NCBI GenBank assembly: GCA_030762895.1
Contig: CM061067.1
Span: 53,345,667-53,409,666, forward strand
Length of the DNA stretch: 64,000 nt
Direction: 5' to 3'
DNA from: Sophora flavescens
Lineage: Eukaryota; Streptophyta; Magnoliopsida; Fabales; Fabaceae
Part shown: one piece after another, positions 22,910 through 34,544 of the stretch
Numbering within the stretch: position 1 is the stretch's first letter
Layout of the letters: each line of letters opens with the position of its first letter
Position numbers and translations under genes: made by a program
Notes under the pieces: generated by a model
The model's database searches: none
What the model saw: only the letters and a program-made list of their open reading frames with translations
What the model was told of the DNA's origin: nothing

Positions 22910-23438
22910 TTATCTTAGTTATTACAATAAAAGCATAGATGTCAAAATTTTAGTTATTGTTAGTGTAAATACACTAACAATTCAAACTACTTTAATTCAT
23001 ATTAAAAAATGTAACATTATTTTTAACACCAATAAAATATATATTAAATTAGTATCCACTATCGGTATAAAAAATATTTATACTGACATTCTTTAATATT
23101 TTGATAGATATTTTTTGACTGCATTAAAAAATGAATCAATGACTTGGTTACTTGAGCAGAGTATTTTAGCTGTAATCACATCATTAAAAAAAAGGTTAGG
23201 TAAGAAATGCTAGAACGAAGTGGGTTTTAGTAACTTAGAAATAGAAATAATAATAATTATAAAACCAACAACAACAATAATAATAATAGTAATAATAAAA
23301 TTTGTGTCTCTCCTACAAAGTATGATTTTCTATCTTCATTGTCTTAATATGTCAAATAATGATTTTTTTTTATTAACTATTAACAAAAAATGATTTTAAT
23401 GGATAACTTATCAGTGTGTTATGGGTATATTATACTAG
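20801..23438. other. AT-rich stretch, splice-like open pieces and AAT repeats
   Basis: Contains open pieces bounded by plausible splice sites that I cannot assign: about 20832-20900 before GTAAAT, about 21500-21550, and about 22030-22125 before GTAAGC. It also has an (AAT/ATT)n tract at about 22845-22910. They could be exons of further sampled genes. Confidence 0.4.
22845..22910. repeat. (AAT)n/(ATT)n microsatellite
   Basis: A run of AAT units switching to ATT units, able to fold back on itself. Smaller AAT runs recur at 23245-23300. Confidence 0.9.
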
Positions 23439-23490
23439 TAAATATCATTCTTAAAGAGCAAGAATATAGTACAATCACAACATTGCATAT
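23439..23490 (-). repeat. 52-bp inverted repeat, right arm
   Basis: The exact reverse complement of 14292-14343. Similarity ends abruptly on both sides. Confidence 0.85.
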
Positions 23491-25189
23491 GCATCTAGAA
23501 GAAGCATTCGAAATTTCTTCCAAGTAGACAGTAGTAGTATTATAATGAGGACTAGAACTATGATATGCGATGGTACTTTAGTTTTACCTCATTGTAAAAT
23601 CGAACTAATTCCAATTTATTTGGATCAGTCACAAGAAGCATCCGAAATTTCTTCCAAAGCTACAGCAAATGACGACACTGCAAGTCAGTCTTTGATCCCC
23701 CTTCCCCCCACCCCCACCAACACCCCAAAAAAAAGGGTTGGGGTATGCATATGCATATAGTAACAGTAGAAGCTAAGCAAATATATATAAAAAAAAAAAA
23801 AAAAGGGAACAATGATAGCTACCCACCGTATTTGTTTTTTATTTCAATTAGAGTTTCCACTATGTGCGTCCCTCATGTGATAATGAAAATATCTGAAAAA
23901 AAACATTTATTAAAATAAAAAATGAGAAATTAATTTTAGATATTTATAACTACTAGTGTATGGACCCGTGTCATGTACGGATAATAAAAAAAATTTGGAT
24001 TTTATCAAAAAAGTTTACTTGTGGAGAAAAAAATAAAAGGAAAAATTTTGTTATTTTTAAAAAATGTTTATTTGAATTTTTTTTTAATAATAATACAAAA
24101 AAATTATGTATATGAGCTCCATAAAAAAGATTGTGATTTATCGAAAAGATGTTCACTCTTTCTTCCAGATTATTTTTAATATTTGACATTTCTCCTAATA
24201 CTTTGTTATTCTAGGTACTTCTCTCAACATCAATATTATAATGAATTTTTTTTCAAAAGTAAAATTATAAATTAGGATTAACTATTTATTCTTCTACTAT
24301 CTTGGTATGATATTTCTTTTAAGTTTTAATTATTATATAGATATTTTCATGGCTACAACTACATTTCAAGCTGATTAATCATTTCTCAATGTAATTTATT
24401 TAATTACTAATGTCATACTCTTCATATTTTATTGGTAATCATATGAATTTTTTTTTCTTTTTTAAAAATCTATTTGATTTATTTCTCATCTTCTTCCTGT
24501 GCAAGTTAACAAATTTTAGAAAATACATTTACCTATGATATGAAATTTTTTCTTCTCTATTGAAAATCTATTTGATTCATGTCTCCTCTTTTCACCATGC
24601 AAGCGAACCAATGTTAGGAAATATATTTATCTATCAAATGAAAAAAAAATCTTTAAGGAAATCATGGTTGTATTACTAATAACATTTGCACGATATCTTC
24701 TTTCACTAATAACATTGGTGAAAATATAATTAAATTCATATATTTCCTTTTTAAATGCACTCTTAAGTTCTAAAAAAAATAGTTTTTTTAGGGAAGTTTC
24801 ATTTAGAAATTAGAAATCAAATGCACATCAAAACTTTCCATGAATTGAAATTGTACTGAATTAACTGCATTCATTATTCACCTCTAATTTTCGGTTTTAA
24901 TTGACAAGAAAATCACAAAGTATTAATTGATACAAAATCTCTCAATGGTTGATTTCCATATATGGACCCTATTTCAATTCATGAAATTTCAAAACTCAAT
25001 TTGATTTCATTATTGTTTTCATTAATTACATTCTAACCATCATCATATTTTTCCTTCAAATCAATGTGAGTGCGGCACATCAACAAAATTTGGAGGGAAG
25101 TGTTGTAGTGAAGCAAAGTGTGAAAATATTGTATTCGGAAGGGCTGCATAGAGTGACACTTGGAGGTTTCCATTTTGAGATTATTCTCA

Positions 25190-25242
<53 letters not shown>

Positions 25243-25662
25243 AGAATATAGAATATAGATATAAAAATAAATATAGATTTGCTTGACGAAGTGGTGTGCT
25301 AGGAGGAGCTTCAATATATTCATGCTTGATGTCAAAAGATACTATTTTGATAAGAGAAGGAATCTTCTTATTCTCCGTTGAATTAGAGATACGGAGAATA
25401 AGAAAAAGTCAAATTGATCAACAAAAAAAAAAAAAAGAATCTCCTACACAAAAAAGTTTCCTCTATGCTCAATCAAACAAATCATAACAACGAATAATCA
25501 AACAACACCACATGTAAAGAACCCAAGCTCTACCTTTATAAAGGCAACTTCAATATCTATTTGGGATTTTGAAGAAAAGATTGTCAACAAATTCTTCCTC
25601 GAGTAGTCAATATATCATTGCGGACCTATTTTTTAAGCTATTGTATAATTAGTCTTGACAGT
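23491..25662. other. AT-rich intergenic stretch with TA microsatellite
   Basis: Includes a short direct repeat (AAGCATTCGAAATTTCTTCC at about 23502 and a one-base variant at about 23636) and a long (TA)n run at 25195-25240. A phrase at about 23951-23980 (CTAGTGTATGGACCCGTG) resembles the start of some plant non-autonomous elements, but I cannot find its partner end. No gene recognised. Confidence 0.4.
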
Positions 25663-28600
25663 TGTAACACCCTTCTCGGGCGCTACATCGTAAGTGACAT
25701 TTTAAGACCGAAAAGTAAGTTAATTAAAATTGGCTATAAAAGAATGGGGTGATTTTTTTCTTTTTCGACAATCAAATATTCCAATATCACAATTGGGATC
25801 ATAAGTTCGAAAATCATTTACATAATACCCAACCCGACTCATAAACAGAAATCATAGAATATACAGACTCAACATAAAGATGTGGAGACGCAGCTCCTAA
25901 AATATAAGATACTTGGATTCACAGCTCCATAGACAGATACATTGACTCCCAAACATACCCAGCTGGCCAAAATAAAATAGAAAAGACAATCCCTTCTCAT
26001 ACATTGTGAGAAAGACAAACCCACTGACGAGATCTAGTGGAAACTCTATTTGAGTCCACTACCGACGTCATCACAAAGGACACTACTGGAGCTACTACAA
26101 TAGTAACTCTCGAACTAAGCCCTTTCCTCTTCCAAGAGGAAAACCATGGTGTACGAATCATCGACAATCTGGAAGGCGTCCACTAGAAAACTCTAATACA
26201 TCGTCCGTATGCTCAAACCTCGACCTCTACGACGCATCAGTCAAGTGACATCTTGATGTCTCAATCTTCTGAAAAATAGTACAGAAGGCACATAGCCAAC
26301 CGACATAGGCAATATAAAAATAAGGAGATGAGATTTCCATTTATCTTACACATAAGGCAGACATGCAGTGATACGACTCTCAGATACGTACAATTAACAA
26401 TTAGCAATCATATTTACACTCATAACAAAGCAATAATGTTTCACAGAAACATGACCACAACACCGCGTTTTCCTAGATGTAAGACATCTAAGACTTGAGG
26501 AATGACCTCTGAATTCCTATACCATGATTTTACGAACAGTCGGAGAGAGTGGTTCGGAGGATTGTTCCGGAGTCTACTAGCCTTGGGTAATAAAGAATGC
26601 GTCAATAGAAGAGGGTGTGCACGTCATAGGCTTTTTCGGGAACATCCTACACTACCAGAAAACACGTAGCGTCTATTCAAGTATGTCGGTGTATTGACAG
26701 ATCACCACGCCATAGAGGAGCAACCCACTGGGCCTATGTGAGTATTTCATAACCCCGACATCCCCAAGCATCAACCAGGTCGGCCCTACGGAATTCGCAC
26801 CCGCATTAAAGTGTTAGCACAATTTCCTAGGCACAACGGCCTTACAGAACATAGTTTCACTATGTGTTTAGGCAAAATTGCCGAAAAATGCGTTCTTCTT
26901 GTCTTTCCATTGGATGACATCTTGATTCCATCGGAATTCTCTTAACGTGCTTTCTCAGATGCTAGATGTTCTTAACATTAAGCGAAAGTTCTCAAGTAAC
27001 TTTTCATCTTTGGGTAAAGATATCTTAAAACACTTTGTTTAAAAGTTCCAACACATTATGAGATTGGAATACAAGTCCAATTATTTATTTCTCTGTACTT
27101 TTCTAATTGAGCATTTTTCTCTGGCTTCCAAGAAAACAAATCCTTCTGTGTCCATTAAATTTATGGAATATGGATAATGAATTATCCATACTTTATGACA
27201 TAAGGTCGTGTTCCACCCCAAGTCATAAATTATTACGTTCGTATTTTCAATAAGTCATTCTTGACTTAGGTTTTTTTACAGTTTACAGTAACATCTCGTC
27301 TTTGAAGACGAAAATCCTTTTGTCTTAAAACCAAAATATTTAAATAAAATAAAATCAATTTTCAAGAATACTTTCCATCAAAGATACATGGGTAGCGGTT
27401 TCTCAAAATATTTTCTCGAAAATCCTTAAAAACGTTTAATGACGGTTTCACCGTTTTTTACTGAATTTAGACCCAAAAGCCATATTTTTGAAAACAAGGT
27501 TCTTCACCTCAAATGTATTACTCTCCTAGGTTATATTACTCATATGAAAATGTTGAAACACTGATTTTACATCTTACTCTCTATTTATATGAAATTCCTA
27601 AAAATTTGACCAAACATCGTTAATTTTGTAAATCGCGTAAATCTTTTTTCAACGATTTTACACTCTAATAGTCCAAAACTCATTTTGGAGTTTTAGGACA
27701 GTTTGATCGGCATGAAAAACAGTCTCTCACTGTCCAGTTACATATATTTTCAAAAATTACAATTTAACCCCTAAACTTTCATTAATTGCAAAAAGATCCT
27801 TATTCACTTAAATCCTTATAACCTTTTATTTATAACTTCAAATCACAACAAACCAACTTCTTTAGAAATATTTTTCATTTACCCTCATATTTCCATAAAT
27901 TACAATTTTGCCCCCAAATATTTTACAGTATTTGCAAAAAGGTCATTTTTTACAAAAAAAAGCTTATAACTTTTTATGTATTAATCCAATTAACACCAAA
28001 CCAATTTCTATGGTTTTGTATCATCAAGGTCTACAATCTTAACACACAATAATCTGAATTTAAGTACATTCACTGAAATTCTCAGAAATTGCATTTTAGT
28101 CCCTAAGGACTTATTAAATCATATCTTTCAATGTACACATCCAAATCAATCCAAACCAATTTCTATATTCTTATATATTCATTCAATCCTTATAAAAATT
28201 ATTCAAACAAATTAACTCAACTTGAAACCTCATTAACCAGTTATGACCGAATGGCCTTAAATAAATATATTAGGCATTTTTCTTAATAAGTCAAGCAAAC
28301 AACAATCTTGATTCCAACTTAAGGTCATTGGAATCAAAACAACCATATGACATATCATACTACAACCAAACATCAAATCAAATCCTCCAAGAGGATCACA
28401 CACATATAAATCAATAATACATAATCCTAACACGTAGGATTTACAAGACAACATACAAATACTTTAAACCACATACATATCTACAGTAAGGTAGGATAGT
28501 AATAATCTCTCCCCTTACCTCTTGTAGATCACTTGAAAGTCAAGTAATATAAAGATGTTGTTCACCTAAATCACAAGGTTGTGAACCCACAAGACCTAGC

Positions 28601-30455
28601 CATGAACAACCAACAAGAAATCAAGTTAAAGAATGAAGAAAATCCTACTCAACCCATTTATCATAGGTTCGGCCAAGTCAAGAAGAAATAGCTAGGGATA
28701 TCTAAATTTTTCAAGCTCTTGGATGATGACTTTATAAGTTATATGAAGATCATAGAAATTGATCTCACATTAAAATGATTTTTCAATGATTTTCTAGGAA
28801 TTTTCAAAGTTCTAGATCTAAGAATTTTAAATGATGATCATGGCATGAAAATCATGAAATGAATGAAAAAAAAAGACATGATTGATCATGTATAAGAGAG
28901 GTTACCTCTTGATGAGGAGTAATGATCAAAACAAGCTTAGTTGAAAATTTGACAGCTTTGAGGGTGTGGTCATGTTATTAGCATATCTCACGATTTACTC
29001 ATCTAAAAATTACAAACTTTGGATTGTTAGAAAGGTAAGAAGGAGAGGCACAAATTTTATGTTTAAGATTTTGTTTGATTAGGATCAGAACAGGGGCATA
29101 AAGAGCCTTATTTCCACTGTTCTCTTGGGATGCTGAGGATTTTGAGTTGTTTTGGTAATTTTGGCATATCGCCCAATATACTTATCCGTTGTTGGTGATC
29201 TTTAGCTCGTTGGAAATAAGAGATGAAGAGGAACAACTTTTATGTAGAAAGTTTTCCGAGTTTCATAACAGAAAAGGGTCAAAATTTTGTTACAGTTTCA
29301 GATGAGTATGAGCATCAATGAAGTCTTTATGTGTTCTTAGAGAAAATGATGAACAACCTTCATGAAGAAGATGAAAAACTTGTGAAGGATAAAAAATGAA
29401 ATGGAGATAGCCTTTTATTGAGGGGAGGCCTTGGCTTCAAGGGACCAAACGGTCAAAAATGTTGTCATGGCAAACTTGGAGTTACAAGGAAAGATTAAGG
29501 GTATTTTGCACTTTTCACATATAATTAATGTTTATTCTATGAAATGAATATGTGGTGGAGATACTCTTAGGGTGGTGTGGCTGAGTTTGGACCACAAGAA
29601 GGAAGAAGATATTTTTAGTTACAAATCATGGTTGGCTAACTTTGGTTGGAGTTAATAGGTTAGGGGTATTTTAGTTTTTTCACATTTACTTGTCATAAAT
29701 GCACATTAATGGCTATGGTGAGCCAATATGGTGACTCATCAGCCTTGATTCATCATGAGCGACTCGTCGTTCTGTTCTCCCGATATATCTCTGCACATTC
29801 GTGTCTGGTTCCGTTGTTTACCAGGTTAGGGTTTTTGAGAGAAAGGTGATGAAATGAAACCAAAATGAAATGAGTTTGGTTTAGTGGAGGGGATGCACGA
29901 AATTAAGTATATTTAGAGGGTATTTTGGTCAAAGTTCACTTAGGGACACTCTTGGAATTTTACTTAAAGAACAAGGGCATTTTGGTCTTTTTACAAATAA
30001 TCATCATTACTTGCATTTAATGCAAGATGACTCACCCCCATGAGTCATCATAGATGACTAATTGTGCTCATCCATCCGGCGTCGGGTTTTGTCTTTGCCC
30101 CTCTGTTCTCGATTCCGTTGATCCCCGATCGTCGAGTACTGATTACGTATAATAACTTATTTATTTTGAAAATTTTCAAAATAACAACTATCATTGGAAA
30201 AAAATTAAGAATCTTAACTGTTTCGTTCTCGGGGCAAAATTATGTTTTATGATCAGTAAAATCTTACTGTCAGTTAAAACGCAGACTGGGTTTCGTCTGA
30301 ATTTTAAACCTAAATTTTTACCGTAACCTTCTACCATAATATAGAGTATAAATATGATTTTGTTTTATCCAAAATAATTTTCTAAATCTCAGATAAAAAT
30401 ATAAAGAATTAAAAATTCTACCGATAATGAAAAACGGTAAAAACAGGGTGTTACA
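25663..30455 (-). repeat. Gypsy retrotransposon 3' LTR (4.8 kb)
   Basis: On the minus strand this starts TGTAACACCC at 30455 and ends GGGTGTTACA at 25663, so it has the TG...CA ends of an LTR. It lies directly after the end of a pol frame and a purine-rich tract (30456-30475), which marks it as the 3' LTR of a minus-strand element. The long LTR and terminal text suggest a chromovirus of the Tekay/Del type. It shares its first 400 bp with the pieces captured by the Helitrons. It shares terminal text and a GGCCGAA-containing repeated region with the solo LTR at 45110-49125. Confidence 0.75.
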
Positions 30456-30510
30456 ATACTACCCCTCAAAAAGGAATTTTGTCCGCGAAATTAACTCGTC
30501 TTAGGAAAAC
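30456..30510 (-). pseudogene. Last codons of Gypsy pol and polypurine tract
   Basis: On the minus strand a frame reads LRRVNFADKIPF and a stop, followed by GAGGGGTAGTAT and then the LTR start. This is the layout expected at the end of integrase, the polypurine tract and the 3' LTR. The rest of protease, RT and integrase is not found between here and gag. Confidence 0.55.
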
Positions 30511-31621
30511 GAACACGAAACCCATCCTTTTATTTCGTGCTCCAGAAGTATATCATTCTCATTTTTTCGAAACGTGGCGTGAATTACTTAATAGATTAGA
30601 TTGTCACTCTGACTTATACTGTATTTGCTAAACTATCCGATAAAACAAATCAGAGAAATCCATTTAAAAATCTCAAGACGCGAAGCTCACTCGAATAATT
30701 CGAATGTCAATAGAATGAAATCCATGAATTTCCGATAGATTTGGAAATTTGAAAGATTCATAACTTTGACTCCTATTTATGGTGGTGATTCTAACATACT
30801 GATGGTAAATAAGAACTCAGAATTTGAACAAAGAACTTTCAAGAAGAAAAAAAAATCTCTAGACTTTACTCTTTCAACATAATAAAGTAAAATGAATAGA
30901 AAAACAATGGATATTCTTTATACAAAAAGTCTCTTTAATAGGTTCCTAAATGTAAAAATGCGTTGTACAGCCACATATTTACAAACGTGACCCTAATAAA
31001 GTTCCTTCCTCAATAGAAACTTCCTTTAAAAAACAAAATTTGAAGGTGATAATTTTCTCAATTTCCAAGAGTCTAGATTTTAAATCAAAACTTATCTTGG
31101 TCTTTAAGAGAGCAACAATAATTTTTTGTGAATTCCCTCACTCGAGGTAACTCTGATTCATTTGGCATAAAAAAAAATTTGCCGTGAATTTTCAAAATTT
31201 CATCTGCCATAAAATTTATAAATTTTCACCCACAAGGATAACAAAATATGATCGGTAAAAGATCATTCTATTTTAAATTGCACTCATTTGCGAAAAAAAG
31301 CAAATGGTCAAGTTTACAAAACTCAATTCTCAACAACAAGGATTTCCACCACCAGTATGAGTTATCAATAAACTATAAAGATAATTGCATTAAGGAATAA
31401 TATAAGAATGCAATTCCGATTGTTCCGCAAAAACTTAGACAACAAAAGATGCAACGATAAAACTCAACCAACTCAGAAACATGTTTGCAACAAACATAGG
31501 TAGTACATTGATAAATACACAGGGTATTTTACACATTCATAGAAAATCAAGAATGATTCTCCACTGAATTAACAGTATAGTCAAAAGTCTACTTTCTATG
31601 ACACACTTCACTTAAAGATAT
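30511..31621 (-). other. Gypsy internal region, no pol domains
   Basis: About 1.1 kb between the pol end and gag remnants. I find no protease, RT, RNase H or integrase motifs, so roughly 3-4 kb of a normal pol gene is absent. This is either an internal deletion or a non-autonomous derivative. Confidence 0.5.
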
Positions 31622-32490
31622 TTATTTGATTGTTATACTTCAATCCTACTTGTTGTGAAGATTCTACCTGTTCACAACTACCCACGTATTCAAACTTTAA
31701 ATATTGGTGGACTACCTCCTCTTGCGCAATGTTCTTTAATAGAATCCTTGTCCGTTGTCTCTCGGCTCACATGTTGTCTCTAGAAGGTACATCCCTAGGC
31801 TTTCCGCACACTCTACCGACATGTCCAGGCTGTCCACACTTAAAACAAATGGTGCCCTAAATCTTGCAGTTCTTTGTAGCATGACTCATGCCACACTTCA
31901 TGCACTCCGGTAAAGACTTCCTAGACTTCCCTTTTGGTGGTGTCCACACTGGCCTTGCGTACAGTTTCTCTTGGAAAGATCCAAAGCTTCTCTTTCTGCC
32001 TTTACTCACTTCTGGATCTCGAGGAACTCGACACTCTTCCATCAAGATCGGAAACTGCAGTAGTTTCAATGACCATATTGTCTTCCTCATTTCAGCCTTT
32101 AGATTTTCCTCCAATTTCTTACACGTTCGCACTTCCTCATAATTCTTTAAATACAATCCTTGAACTTAATCAGCTCTTCCAACTCAGCAGCATACTCACT
32201 GATAGTCATGTCCTCTTGTCCGTGATGCAGGAACTCAATCTCCTCTACACGACTCACTTCAGTGGAAGCATACTTCTCCAAAAATTCACTTCGAAACACA
32301 TTCCAGGTGATCGCTTCTTGTCTTGCCACTAACAGTTGGCAAGTTTCTCTCCACCAAAATCCAGCATCTCCTATCAACAGAAATGTCGCACAAGTTACCT
32401 TCCAATGATCAGGGTACTCCGTAGTTTTAAAATTCCTTTCTATTTCCGTAATCCAAAACTCAGCTTTCTCCAGGTTAAGCTCGTCATAAA
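31622..32490 (-). pseudogene. Gypsy gag remnant with zinc knuckles
   Basis: The capsid-like part at about 32490-32147 (FWITEIERNF, later GFWWRETCQLL, FLEKYASTEV, and ISEYAAELEELIKF) matches the retrotrans_gag domain of Ty3/Gypsy elements. After a frameshift it continues at 32156-31857 to a Cys-rich end (CMKCGMSHATKNC). An in-frame TAG (31857-31859) separates this from a canonical CCHC knuckle, CFKCGQPGHVGRVC (about 31800-31845). Another in-frame stop follows. The gag binds and packages element RNA in intact relatives; here it cannot be made whole. Confidence 0.85.
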
Positions 32491-32801
32491 ATGTATTATA
32501 AGCTATATTAAAGTTTCATAATATTTGGATTATAGCTAGTATATGTCCGATGGATTTCATTAGTTACCTATATAAGACTTTTCTAGTTAAGAATGTTAGC
32601 TAAAGTGATGTGCTAGGAATGTGATCAAATAACTAACAACTTGACATATTTGGCATTGGTGAACACCATTTTGTTAAGAGTAACAGCAAGCATTTTCAAT
32701 TTGATTTGATTTTGATATTTAAATGAAGGAATGATAGTTAAATTCACAAGTTCTTGGTCTCTCTCATAGTTATTTAAATAAACTTTCCTTAATTAGCATT
32801 G
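32491..32801. other. Gap between Gypsy remnant and LINE
   Basis: AT-rich sequence with no gene. The expected 5' LTR and primer-binding site of the Gypsy element are not seen upstream of gag, so that element is truncated here. Confidence 0.5.
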
Positions 32802-32816
32802 ATATCCTACCACTAG
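32802..32816 (+). repeat. LINE target-site duplication, left
   Basis: ATATCCTACCACTAG, repeated exactly at 38859-38873 on the other side of the LINE. Confidence 0.95.
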
Positions 32817-32911
32817 GAAAAAATTTTCTATACTCATATGGCGAAAATTTTAGAATGAACCCTTTCGGTCTGCTAGGGTTTGCATGAAAGCTTAGGTTTT
32901 CAAGTGCCGCC

Positions 32912-34544
32912 ATGGAGGCAAAGCGATGGCAATGCATGTTCCCGGAATTGCTTCCTCCTTCTTCCCCTCCTCCTCTTCCTTCTCACCTTCCCTCTCAGAC
33001 CCTGCCACCACAAAAAAAGTCCTTCGTTCAAGCACTAAACAATGCCTGTGACATTCCTTTTAGCCAATTGCCGACTCCATGTCTCAAAGGAGATGAATTG
33101 GCCATCACGATCCCAGAAGATGAGTATGTCGCGGGCATTGAATCATCCAAGAATAATCTGCACGGGCGTATATTGCTGTCCAAGGGAGATCATCCAGTCA
33201 AGGTTAATGACTTGCGGGTCAAGCTATCGTATCTTTGGAGACCTATTGCTCAATGGAAGGTAACTCCAATTGGTAGAGGTTTTTTTGAGTTCTCTTTTTC
33301 CTCTGTGGAGGACATGAGAAGGGTTTTGGCGGCTGGATCATGGAATTTGAAGCCAGGATTGTTGCGGCTCTTTTCTTGGACAAAGGATTTTAATCCTTTG
33401 ATGGTAAAGCAAACGAATGTGCAGACTTGGATTCGTATCACTGGTCTTCCTCTTGAATATTGGAGGCCAAAAATATTATAATCTATTGCAAGAGGAATTG
33501 GCACTCCTTTATCCATTGATGATCCCACAAAAGAGAGAAGTTTGGGTCACTATGCCAGAATTCTTGTTGATATAGATTTGACCAATAAGCTACGGGATAA
33601 AATTTTGGTTGAAAGGAAAGATTTTGCATTCTTTGTAGGGATTGAATATGAGTCTCTGCCATATTTTTGTTCGGATTGCAAGGTCATTGGCCATTCCCTA
33701 GCAAACTGTCGGAAAAGGCAAGATCATCAAGGGAAGGATCAACAAAAGCGGCCCTCGAATCAGAAAGACGGTACAGCAAACTTTGTGGTTTCAAAGTATG
33801 TCGAGAAGAGTAAAGATCCATTACAAATTGCAAATGCATCAGTTAATGAAAAACTGGCAGACATTAAAGGTAAATCAGTGGTTAATGGCTTGGATGATGA
33901 TCTCAGGTTGACAGAGAAGGTCCCTTATGTATTGGAACAAATAAATCTGTGTGATCAGGAAAGGTCAAGCTCGAGGATGAGTCGGCAAAGAACGAGAAGA
34001 AGACTCAAAATCAGTGGATACTGTCTTTGATGAATCATTGCACTTTGGCAATTGTCCACAGCAGGTTGTGCCAACTGAACCTCTAGTTTCTGACAGTCAT
34101 GTTGGTTCATCCTTTGTGCCAAATACAGTTTCTAAGACTGTTTCTGTTGGGGTATCTCCCCAAGGTAATGTTGTCATGACTCCTCATTCAGATGCTAATT
34201 TGAGCACGGGCACTGCAGGTTCAAGCCTGCACACCCCCTCTCTGAGGGAACTCTTGGATGGTGACAATTTTGTCCCAAACTCAGTCTCAGCACAATAGCC
34301 AGATATTTCTGCTGATGTTAATCATACAGTAGCCAAGGATCTTAGAATTGTTGGGAGGCTTTGGAGTGAGGAAGTGGAGGATGTTTCTTCATCTCAAATG
34401 CACTGTGGAAATCAAGAGGAACCATTTGTGGAAGTGAAGTCCAAGTCCCAAAAGAAGAAACAGAAGAGAGAGAGAAGGCTTGCTCAAAGGTTCTCTAGAT
34501 ATAAATCTCAGTATGAGACAGAGTCTGGCTCATTGGAATTCTGA
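32912..34544 (+). pseudogene. LINE ORF1 (DUF4283-type, CCHC knuckle), broken
   Basis: ORF1 proteins of plant L1 elements bind element RNA. The N-terminus is Pro/Ser-rich. The central part (WKVTPIGRGFFEFSFSSVED, later WIRITGLPLEYW) is the DUF4283 domain. A zinc knuckle, YFCSDCKVIGHSLANCRK, sits at about 33663-33715. An in-frame TAA at 33479-33481 splits the domain, and the frame resumes directly after it. A frameshift lies at about 33960-34014, and a TAG at 34299-34301 interrupts the Ser-rich tail. The frame ends with TGA at 34542-34544, which overlaps the ORF2 start. Confidence 0.85.

Noticed and set aside
23951..23985. Possible start of a non-autonomous element (CTAGTGTATGGACCCGTG)
   Set aside because: Only one end-like phrase is seen. 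No partner terminus or target duplication could be found.
25033..25335. Open frame of 100 codons on the minus strand
   Set aside because: Most of it is translation of the (TA)n microsatellite.
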